From contig NZ_CP036287.1 in NCBI RefSeq assembly GCF_007748095.1, positions 6,386,001 through 6,450,000 on the forward strand: a stretch of DNA of 64,000 bases. The letters are read 5' to 3'. Each line of letters opens with the position of its first letter. Positions within the stretch are counted from its first letter, which is position 1. Positions 57,222-64,000 of the stretch are shown here, piece after piece. The notes beneath the pieces were generated by a model. That model was given only the letters and a program-made list of their open reading frames with translations. It was not told where the DNA came from and searched no databases. A program made the translations under genes and the position numbers. The stretch comes from Engelhardtia mirabilis (GTDB taxonomy: Bacteria; Planctomycetota; UBA1135; GCA-002686595).

Positions 57222-58639
57222 CCGGCAGCAGCGCCCGAGTCCCCCACCGAGTCGTGGTAGTCGGCGAGAACCTCGAGGGCCTCGGGGTACCGCAGGCTCC
57301 GCTGTCGCTCGAGCACGCCCAGTGTGCCCGTCAAGAGCTCCAAGCCACCCTCCACGTCTCCCGATCGAAGGCGTGCCTCACCGATCATGCTGTCGACAGA
57401 GGCAGTCTGCAGACCCAGCGCGAGTCGCAGGTCGCGGGCGCGCTCGAGGCTGGTGAGCGCCTCGTCGAAGCCTCCACCTCGGAGGTGGGCGAGCCCGAGA
57501 CCGAGCTCGATGCGCGCGAGCATCGCCGCGTCGACCCCGTCACCCAAGCGAGCCCTCCAGTCCTGATCCAGGGTGAGCGCCTCCTCGAGCCGGCCCGCCC
57601 GGACCATCAGCGTCACCGCGGTGCCGACGGACTGGGCCGTGTACGGATCGGAGGGGCCGAGGGCCTCCGCGCGAAGGTCGAGGGCCCTCAGGGCCGCGGC
57701 GACCGAGTCGTCGGGGCGGTCCGAGCTGTCGTAGAGCCAGCCCAGCTCGGCCCATGCCGCGGCCTGGATCCGGAGGGCCTGCACCGACTCGTCGGACGGC
57801 GCCTCGACCACCTCGCGCAGGAGCTCGAGCGCCCGCCCGACCTGCCCGGCGTCGACGGCCATCCCGGCCAGGTTGACCCGACTCGTCAGGGTGTCGGGGT
57901 GGGTGGCCCCCTGGAATTCGATCGCGATCGCCAAGTCGGCCTCGTGCGCGGACAGGGCCCCGTCGAGCTGACCGAGTTGCATGTGGGCCACGCCGATGGT
58001 GTTGTGGATGGCGGCCAGCGACGGCCACAGCTCGGCGCGGCGCTCGCTGCTCTCGAGCTCGTCGCGCAGGGCCGTCAAGAGTTCCATCCCATCGGCGGTG
58101 TCGCCCGTGCGGAGGCGCTCCCAACCGAGCAGCCGGCGGGCGACCAACGACGACGGGTCCAGGGGCCCGAGGGCCGCGATCGTCGGGTCCGTCCAGCGCT
58201 CCAGGATCGACCGCGCGCGGCCCGCCTCACCCTTCTGGCTGAGGGTCTGCGCCAGCCCCACCTGACCGCGTAGCCAGCGGTGATCGTCCCAGGCGACGAC
58301 CCCGCGCGCCGTCTCGAGGTACGACTCCCACAACCGGAGGGCCTCGTCCTGCGCTCCCGAGGCGGTCGCGGCCTGCGCCGCGGCCAGCATCGCGAAGAGG
58401 CTCGCATCCGGGTCCGCACCACTCGCGGTGGAAGCGGGCGGCGCCGGTGCGACCGACGTCAGACCCATCTCCGCGACGGCCGTCGCCTGGTCGAGGAAGC
58501 CCGCCAGTCGATAGCTCTGCCCGAGGTTGGAGAGCAGGAGCACGCGCGTCTTCGGGGACAAGGAGTCCGCTCGCGCCAGGAGGTCGCGGGCGGGTTCGAG
58601 CTGGGTCAGGCGCGTGAACTCGCGGCCTAGGTCGGCCAC
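57194..58639 (-). CDS. TPR-repeat protein, possibly a fragment of a kinase
   Basis: A 481-residue helical protein made largely of tetratricopeptide-like repeats (AHMQLGQLDGALSAHEADLAIA, ARDLRLALGLQ, SLGQSYRLAGF-like units). It has no signal peptide and no catalytic domain. The frame is open upstream of the GTG at 58639 to at least 58744 (ELTDAALAREGLSADERARR), a type of helical linker found before TPRs in planctomycete kinases. It follows a sigma gene cut after region 2. The simplest history is loss of the sigma C-terminus and kinase domain, leaving only the TPR end. Whether it is still translated on its own is unclear. Confidence 0.65.
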
Positions 58640-58728
58640 ATCGATCGATCGCAGCTCGAGGTCGAGAGCAGCCGCGCGCCGTGCGCGCTCATCGGCCGAG
58701 AGGCCCTCCCGAGCGAGGGCGGCGTCGG

Positions 58729-59106
58729 TCAGCTCGCGGTCGGCGCGCCGTCCACATGGATCAGCCCGTCCAGCTCCTCGCGCCGGCGGTCGCCGCCGCG
58801 CTTGACGGCGCCACGCGCCCGCTGGCGATCGACCAGGACGTTCCGCATCGCGCGGGCGGCGGCCCCGAAGAAGTGGCCGCGGCCGTCCCAGCCGGGGTCG
58901 CCGTTCTCGACCAGGCGCATCCAGGCCTCGTGGACCAGCTCGGTGGCCTGGACCGTGTTGCCCGGGGGCGTGCGGGCCACGCGCGCGGCGGCGAGCTGGC
59001 GCAGCTGTTCGTAGAGCGCCGGCAGCAGCTCCTCGGCGGAGCGTGGGTCACCGCGGGTGCTCCGGTCGACAAGCTCGCGGATGCTGTCCTCGAGGTCGTT
59101 CGCCAC
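58729..59106 (-). pseudogene. Truncated ECF sigma factor lacking region 4
   Basis: A 125-residue frame starting at GTG. It contains region 2 of the ECF group seen elsewhere here: ELLPALYEQLRQLAAARV, NTVQATELVHEAWMRLV, and FFGAAARAMRNVLVDRQ, with the KRGG linker. It stops just after this linker (HVDGAPTAS), so the region-4 helix-turn-helix that recognises the -35 element is missing. The signature reads VQATELVHEA instead of LQPTALVHEA, a diverged version. Downstream is TPR sequence rather than a complete kinase. Region 2 alone would not be expected to direct transcription normally. Confidence 0.72.
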
Positions 59107-59384
59107 GCAATCGGATCATGCGGGGGGCGCTCCAGACTGCCAACCGGGCCTCTGGGCGGGCCTTGCGAGGCCGGCGCCGAGCCCGCTGGGAGTCGGTCGC
59201 TGCTACCCTCCCGGCCGTCGGACGCCCGCCCCGTCGCCACCGCTCGCACGAATTCTCGCGGGATTCATGAGGTGGCGACCGGAGCCCTGCCGGATGGGTC
59301 GCCGACGGGAGACGCGACGCGTCAAGGGGCCAGGCCCCCTCACTCCCGCGATCCACCTCAACCAGGTCCCTGAGAGAGAGCGCC
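59107..59384. other. Divergent region between sigma fragment and FG-GAP-like gene
   Basis: About 280 bp between divergent starts. The plus-strand gene is preceded by GAGAGAG (within 59371-59380), a purine-rich ribosome-binding site that supports its ATG at 59385. No other element is recognised. Confidence 0.4.
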
Positions 59385-60923
59385 ATGACTTGCCAGACCT
59401 CCCTCGCCGCCGCCCTGTTGGCCGCCGCCCCCCTCAGCCCCCCGGCCGACGCTTCGAGCGCCGGCGGCGAGTCGCTGCCCGTCGTGGAGTTCGTCTACGA
59501 CTTCGACAACTCGGCCCGCGGCGACGTGGAGGGCGAGTGGGCGGTCTTCGCTGAGTACGGATTCGTGCAGTTCACCCGCTTCCTGCCGCTCGTCGGTTGG
59601 CAGGCCGTGCCCGAGCTCACCCTCGACCGGTACGTCCTGGGTGAGGACCTCATCCACCGCTTCCTCGACGCGGAACTCGACGGCGATCGCCTCGCGGTAT
59701 CCCTCAGCATCGTCAACGGCGGCGCCAACGGCGTGATCGTCTTCGAGTGGGACGGGACCACGTGGGGCCAGCTCGGATCGACGATCACCTCGCCCGCGCC
59801 GAAGAGCGAGGGGAGCTTTGGCGGCTACGACTTGGCGCTGGAGGGCGACGTGCTCGTCGTCTCGGACGCGAACCAAGCCGGCACGGGGGTGTGGAAGGGG
59901 GCCGTCCACGTCTATGAGTGGGACGGCTCGAGCTGGGTCCTCGGAACCTCGCTCGCGCCGCCGATCGACGGCTCCGGCTTCGGCTCGGAGCTCAGCATGG
60001 ACGGAGGGCTCCTGGCCGTGACCCAACCCCATGCGTTCCCGCCTTCGGGCGACGTCGGGGCCGTGCACATCTACACGGGTGGCGGCGGGTCGTGGACCCA
60101 TGCAGACACCCTCTTTCCCTTCCCTCAGAGCGGCAACGGGGAGTTCGCCTCCGACGTGGCCGTGGACAACGGACGCGTCGCGGTCGGGGCTCACTACTAC
60201 GAGGCGGACGGCGCCTCCACGGAGAAGCGAGGAGCGGTCTACTCCTTCGTTCAGCAGGACGGTGCATGGGTCGTCGAGGCCCTCTTGCAGGTGCCCGAGC
60301 CCGAGTTTTCCTACTTCTTCGGACTCAGCGTCGACATGGCCGCCGGCCGCCTGCTCGTCGGAGCGAGCCCCCATCCGCGCAGCTACGAGCTCGCGGGAGG
60401 GGCGTGGACCGACCAGGGCTTCGTCGACGAGCTCTCCTACCCCTTCGGCTACCTCAAGCTGTCCTCCGATGGCGTCCGCAGCGTCCACTACCAAGGCGGA
60501 CCGTCGAAGCCCGAGAGCATTGCTCGCTTCGAGTCCCTGCCCCCTCTGACCTGCCAGACCGACCTCGGCTCGCAGGGGCCGGGCTCGGCGCAGCTGCAGG
60601 TCTGCGGAGAGGGCCTCGCGACGGCCCTCGACCTCAACACCCTGCTGCTCGAGACCGACGTGAAGGTCAAGCCGACCTTCCTGGCGCTCTCGCTGCCCGG
60701 CAACCCGGACCTGAGCCTGCTCGGCGGCACCTTCGTCTCGGGCACCGGCCTGCTCCCGAGCGGGCTGTTCGCCTTCAGCACCGACGGCGACGGCGACCTC
60801 GCCCTGACCGTCCTCGGTCAGCCCACGGCCATCGACCTGGTGGTGCAATGCGCCACCCTCGACGTCAGCCAGCCCCTTGGCTGGACGGTCAGCAACGCCG
60901 TGCTGTTGCAGTACGGCCAGTAG
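59385..60923 (+). CDS. Secreted FG-GAP-like propeller protein
   Basis: A 512-residue exported protein with an Ala-rich signal peptide. The body is a beta-propeller whose blades carry FG-GAP-like phrases: AELDGDRLAVSLS, GGYDLALEGDVLVVSD, VHVYEWDGSSW, FASDVAVDNGRVAVGA and GLSVDMAAGRLLVGA. FG-GAP blades in integrin-like proteins bind Ca2+ and mediate adhesion. The C-terminal 125 residues (CQTDLGSQGPGSAQLQVCG to the end) are the small beta module shared with other secreted proteins in the window, with a possible Cys pair at its start. A GAGAGAG ribosome site supports the ATG at 59385. A GC-rich hairpin follows the stop. Confidence 0.83.
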   Translation: MTCQTSLAAALLAAAPLSPPADASSAGGESLPVVEFVYDFDNSARGDVEGEWAVFAEYGFVQFTRFLPLVGWQAVPELTLDRYVLGEDLIHRFLDAELDGDRLAVSLSIVNGGANGVIVFEWDGTTWGQLGSTITSPAPKSEGSFGGYDLALEGDVLVVSDANQAGTGVWKGAVHVYEWDGSSWVLGTSLAPPIDGSGFGSELSMDGGLLAVTQPHAFPPSGDVGAVHIYTGGGGSWTHADTLFPFPQSGNGEFASDVAVDNGRVAVGAHYYEADGASTEKRGAVYSFVQQDGAWVVEALLQVPEPEFSYFFGLSVDMAAGRLLVGASPHPRSYELAGGAWTDQGFVDELSYPFGYLKLSSDGVRSVHYQGGPSKPESIARFESLPPLTCQTDLGSQGPGSAQLQVCGEGLATALDLNTLLLETDVKVKPTFLALSLPGNPDLSLLGGTFVSGTGLLPSGLFAFSTDGDGDLALTVLGQPTAIDLVVQCATLDVSQPLGWTVSNAVLLQYGQ

Positions 60924-60935
60924 TAGCAGAGTCGC

Positions 60936-60967
60936 CGGGCGCCGCTTGCTCAGCCACGCGGCGCCCG
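60936..60967 (+). terminator. Hairpin after the FG-GAP-like gene
   Basis: A 10-bp perfect stem CGGGCGCCGC/GCGGCGCCCG (60936-60945 with 60958-60967) with a 12-nt loop starts 12 bp after the stop. It has no T-tract, like most hairpins in this DNA. Confidence 0.55.
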
Positions 60968-61059
60968 CCAGGACGCGACGAGGGAACTGAGGACGGCTCG
61001 GAGTCACTCGCTCCGTCGATCGGCGACATCGATGCGCGCGACCGCGTATCGTCCACGCC

Positions 61060-61689
61060 ATGACCGACCACGACTCCATCCGCGAGGTCCGCGACGCCGA
61101 CGAGCTGCGGGAGGTCCTGGGCCCCGTCGCGCCCGCGGCGCGCGACAAGGTGCGTGATCGCTTGCACGAGCTGGACCGCCAGTGGCTGGCGCGCTCGCCG
61201 TTCTGCCTGGTGGCCACGTCGAGCGCCGACGGCAGGTGCGACGTCTCACCCAAGGGTGACCCGCCGGGCTTCGTGTTGGTCCTCGACGAGACCACCGTCG
61301 TCCTGCCGGAACGACCCGGCAACCGTCGCGCCGACGGCTTCCGGAACGTCCTGGAGAATCCGCACGTCGGGCTGATCTTCTTCATCCCCGGACGGGGCGA
61401 CACCCTGAGGATCAACGGGCGCGCGCGGCTCTTGCGGGAGGCGCTCTACTTCGACCGGATGCGCGTCCAGGGACACCGCCCCCAGCTCGCGCTGGAGGTG
61501 GTGGTCGAGGAGGTCTTCCACCACTGCTCGAAGGCCTTCCTGCGCTCGGACCTCTGGGACCCCGGGACCTGGGCGCCGGAGCTCGTGCCCAGCCGCGCCA
61601 CCATCGCCGGGGCGCTCGAGCGTCGCCACGAGTCGCCGGAGGAGCTCGCCAGGTACTACGGCCCGGGCTACGGCAAGGACCTGTACTGA
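61060..61689 (+). CDS. Pyridoxamine 5'-phosphate oxidase-family flavin protein (MSMEG_1061-like)
   Basis: A 209-residue cytoplasmic protein. It shows the split-barrel flavin-binding pattern of the PPOX superfamily: SPFCLVATSSADGRCDVSPKG, then VVLPERPGNRRADGFRNVLENP and VGLIFFIPGRGDTLRINGRARL. A C-terminal segment with HHCSKAFLRSDLWDP is typical of the MSMEG_1061 subgroup. These proteins bind FMN or F420 and reduce or bind small molecules; the substrate is not predictable here. The ATG at 61060 is chosen. Neighbours are secreted proteins and give no functional link. Confidence 0.87.
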   Translation: MTDHDSIREVRDADELREVLGPVAPAARDKVRDRLHELDRQWLARSPFCLVATSSADGRCDVSPKGDPPGFVLVLDETTVVLPERPGNRRADGFRNVLENPHVGLIFFIPGRGDTLRINGRARLLREALYFDRMRVQGHRPQLALEVVVEEVFHHCSKAFLRSDLWDPGTWAPELVPSRATIAGALERRHESPEELARYYGPGYGKDLY

Positions 61690-61890
61690 GGGTCGGAGGC
61701 GTCCTCCGCGGAGCCACGAACCCCGGCGGGGACCCCGCATCGCGCGGGTCGCCCCCCCGGCAGCCGTCCCGCGGTTGCGCCCTGGCCCATCCCTGGGAGA
61801 ATCGGATTTCCTGTCGGCTCCCGCTGCGTCTTCCGGCGTGGGGGTCTGGAGGCCCGCCCTGTCCCGCGGGCCCGATCCGAGAGCCCTGCC

Positions 61891-64000
61891 ATGAACACCC
61901 GAGCCTTCCTGACCTTCTCCGCGCCCCTGGCCCTCGCCGGGGCGGCCGCCGCCCAACAGACCTGGGTCCCGCTCGTCGCGGGCGTCCCGGCGGGCAAGCC
62001 CGCCGAGCTGCGCTTCGTGCCCGGGGCCAGCAACACCTTCTCGACGACCCTCGAGCTCGAGATCTTCGGCTACTGGTCCGAGCCCGTGGTCGGCCCCGAC
62101 AACGTGGCCTACCGCCGCCTGACCTTCCCCGGCATGGGCGAGCTGGGCCAGACCGGCGCCCCGGAGCTGCCGGCCATGCGCACGCGACTGGCGGTGGCCA
62201 CCGACGTGATGGACACGACCCTGCTCGGGGTCTCCGTCGCCCCCGGTGACCAGCAGAGCTTCTCCATGACCCTCTACCCGGAGCCGATCCCGGCCCTGGA
62301 TGGCGGTGACCCGGGTCCCGGCGATCCCAACGGGAGCCCCGAGGTGTTCCAGAAGGACGCGGCGATCTACGCCACCAACGCCAGCTTCCCGACCCTCGAC
62401 GGCACCCCCATCGCGCCGGTCCGCAAGACCTTCGGCGCGATCCCGACCTCGCTCGTCGAGCTCTTCCCGGTCGACTACAACCCGGTCGCGAAGAAGCTCG
62501 TCGTCAACCGCCTGACGACCTACTCCTTCCGGCACGAGGGCACGCCCGTCGTCGCGCCGCCTTTGACCCTGGACAAGCTCGCCCTGGCCGAGGCCTCTTG
62601 CCCCAACTGGCCCACCGCCGCGCCGTGGATCCAGGGCAACAGCACCAGCTACGACGGTCGCTACCTGATCGTCACGCCCGAGGCCTACCTGGACGCCCTC
62701 GAGACCTTCATCCAGTACCGCAAGAGCACCGGCTACGCGGTCACGGTGATCACCCTCGAGTCCCTGCCCTTCGTCACCTGCGGCGAGATCCGCGGGGCGA
62801 TCGACACCTGGTACCAGGCCGGCGCGGCGAACTTCGACCACTACTGCCTGCTGGTCGGCGACGTGGACGTGATCCCCTTCTGTCCCTCGGCCACCCCCGG
62901 CCTGATCGACGGCGACGACCGCTACGGCTCGCCCGGCGGCATCGGCGACCTGGACGAAGAGGTCTTCGTGGGTCGCCTGTCGGTGGACAACGCGGCCGGC
63001 GTCACGCACCAGACGACCAAGATCATCGACTACGAGACCGACGCGACCGCGACCCACGACTACGGCGACGTGGTGCTGGTGGCGCACAAGGAGGACGCCC
63101 CGGGCAAGTACGTGGGCGCCCAAGAGGAGGTCGCGAACGCGGCCTACGTGGTGCAGCCGAGCTTCGTCAAGCGCTACGGCAGCGTGTTCGGCGTCGACAA
63201 CACCGACGTGCTGGCCGACATCGACATGAACGTGGGCCTGGTGGCCTACCGCGGCCACGGCTCCACCAACACCTGGTCCGGCTGGAACCTCACCGGCGAG
63301 AACTTTCACAAGGACTCGATCGGTCCGCTGACCAACAGCCAGCGTCCGGTGGTCTGGTCCTTCTCCTGCACCAACGCCAACCTGAACTGGAGCGACTGCA
63401 TCGCCGAGACCTGGCTCGAGGCCAGCGACGGCGCGGTGGCCCACTACGGCTCGACCGTGGCCTCGGGCACGAGCAAGAACCACACCCTCGACAAGAAGAT
63501 GTTCGAGGCGGTCTTCACCCACGGCCTGACGACCCACGGCCAGGCCATCGCCTGGGCCGAGGACCAGATGGAGCTCCTGCACCCGAACAGCACCTGGCAG
63601 AACGCCTGGATGTACCTGCTGCTCGGGGACCCGGCCATGAAGGTGCGCCGCAACAAGCCCAAGCAGCTCGACCTGGTGCTGCCGCCGGTGGTGCCGGTGT
63701 GCCCGATCGGGAGTCCGTGCTTCCTGACCGTGCAGGTCGTCGACGGCGGCGGCAACCCGCTGCCCGGCGTGCTGGTCACCGCCTACAAGGAATCCTTCCC
63801 CCCCGGCGGGCCCGACGAGATCTTCTTCACCGGCTACACCGGAACCGGCGGCACCACGGTCGTGCCCGGCCCGACCGAGCTGGGCTCGATCAACGTCACC
63901 GGTCGCGACGACGACGGCAACGTGGTCACCGAGGTCACCGCCGTGGAGAGCGGGGCCTTCACCAGCCTGGGCAACAGCCTGCCCGGGGGCTTCGGGGCGG
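61891..64000 (+). CDS. Secreted gingipain-like C25 cysteine protease, 3' truncated by window
   Basis: An open frame from the ATG at 61891 to the window end (703 residues visible). Signal peptide ends near GAAAAQ. A propeptide-like region (about 20-240) is followed by a Peptidase C25 domain: YDGRYLIVTPEAYLDALETF, CLLVGDVDVIPF, DDRYGSPGG, catalytic His456 in YRGHGSTN and Cys493 in SFSCTNAN. GDPAMKVR marks the end of the catalytic fold, and an immunoglobulin/CarboxypepD-reg-like domain begins around residue 605 (FLTVQVVDGGGNPLPGV). Gingipain relatives cleave proteins outside the cell and often carry C-terminal secretion domains, which would lie beyond 64000. The gene lacks its 3' end here. Confidence 0.9.
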   Translation, partial: MNTRAFLTFSAPLALAGAAAAQQTWVPLVAGVPAGKPAELRFVPGASNTFSTTLELEIFGYWSEPVVGPDNVAYRRLTFPGMGELGQTGAPELPAMRTRLAVATDVMDTTLLGVSVAPGDQQSFSMTLYPEPIPALDGGDPGPGDPNGSPEVFQKDAAIYATNASFPTLDGTPIAPVRKTFGAIPTSLVELFPVDYNPVAKKLVVNRLTTYSFRHEGTPVVAPPLTLDKLALAEASCPNWPTAAPWIQGNSTSYDGRYLIVTPEAYLDALETFIQYRKSTGYAVTVITLESLPFVTCGEIRGAIDTWYQAGAANFDHYCLLVGDVDVIPFCPSATPGLIDGDDRYGSPGGIGDLDEEVFVGRLSVDNAAGVTHQTTKIIDYETDATATHDYGDVVLVAHKEDAPGKYVGAQEEVANAAYVVQPSFVKRYGSVFGVDNTDVLADIDMNVGLVAYRGHGSTNTWSGWNLTGENFHKDSIGPLTNSQRPVVWSFSCTNANLNWSDCIAETWLEASDGAVAHYGSTVASGTSKNHTLDKKMFEAVFTHGLTTHGQAIAWAEDQMELLHPNSTWQNAWMYLLLGDPAMKVRRNKPKQLDLVLPPVVPVCPIGSPCFLTVQVVDGGGNPLPGVLVTAYKESFPPGGPDEIFFTGYTGTGGTTVVPGPTELGSINVTGRDDDGNVVTEVTAVESGAFTSLGNSLPGGFGA

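Overview
This window is GC-rich bacterial chromosome that I would place in the Planctomycetota. The basis is family content rather than a marker gene: ECF sigma factors of the type whose region 2 carries a LQPTALVHEA-like motif, large Hanks-type Ser/Thr kinases with a membrane segment and WD40-like C-terminus, a PA14/propeller/DUF1080 protein, and many large secreted proteins sharing one small beta-rich module. No rRNA, tRNA or CRISPR array was found. Because of the high GC content, most long antisense reading frames are shadows of real genes and are left out.

Layout. 0-6 kb: the tail of a truncated gene, a membrane-anchored carboxypeptidase-regulatory-like protein, the magnesium transporter MgtE, an N-formylglutamate amidohydrolase and a small cysteine protein. 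6-12 kb: the PA14/propeller/DUF1080 protein, then a perfect 65-bp inverted repeat, then a tight minus-strand operon of a BNR propeller, a ubiquitin-like MoaD/ThiS protein ending in Gly-Gly, and a methyltransferase. 12-18 kb: two tandem paralogous secreted alpha/beta hydrolases with a small exported protein between them. 18-23.7 kb: a rearranged patch with two anchored proteins of unknown function, a decayed methyltransferase copy, a gene remnant with a homopolymer frameshift, an intact IS630-family element sitting in the stop codon of a methyltransferase gene, and a flippase-like membrane protein. 23.9-31.5 kb: a HEAT/VWA protein, a 1353-residue subtilase and an orphan ECF sigma factor. 31.6-38.4 kb: a run of minus-strand genes for exported proteins (TIG protein, collagen-like fibre protein, beta/gamma-crystallin-like protein, a small ORF, a second subtilase).

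38.5-59.1 kb is built from sigma factor/kinase modules and their debris: one intact sigma-kinase pair, one kinase without a sigma gene, one sigma gene cut after region 2 beside a TPR gene, and one kinase copy collapsed by an internal deletion. Between them lie a pair of small secreted propellers (the second frameshifted), a FeeM/GNAT-like protein, a winged-helix regulator divergent from a trypsin-like protease, a beta-helix protein, a metzincin protease and a truncated collagen-like paralogue. 59.4-64 kb: an FG-GAP-like secreted protein, a PPOX-family flavoprotein and the start of a gingipain-like C25 protease that runs off the window.

The main functional theme is export: at least five protease genes from four families and many surface or secreted proteins, beside sigma/kinase modules that could regulate them. 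That regulatory link is inferred from proximity only. The best candidates for something undescribed are the propeller/Gly-Gly protein/methyltransferase operon, the long perfect palindrome, and the birth-and-decay zone of sigma-kinase modules.
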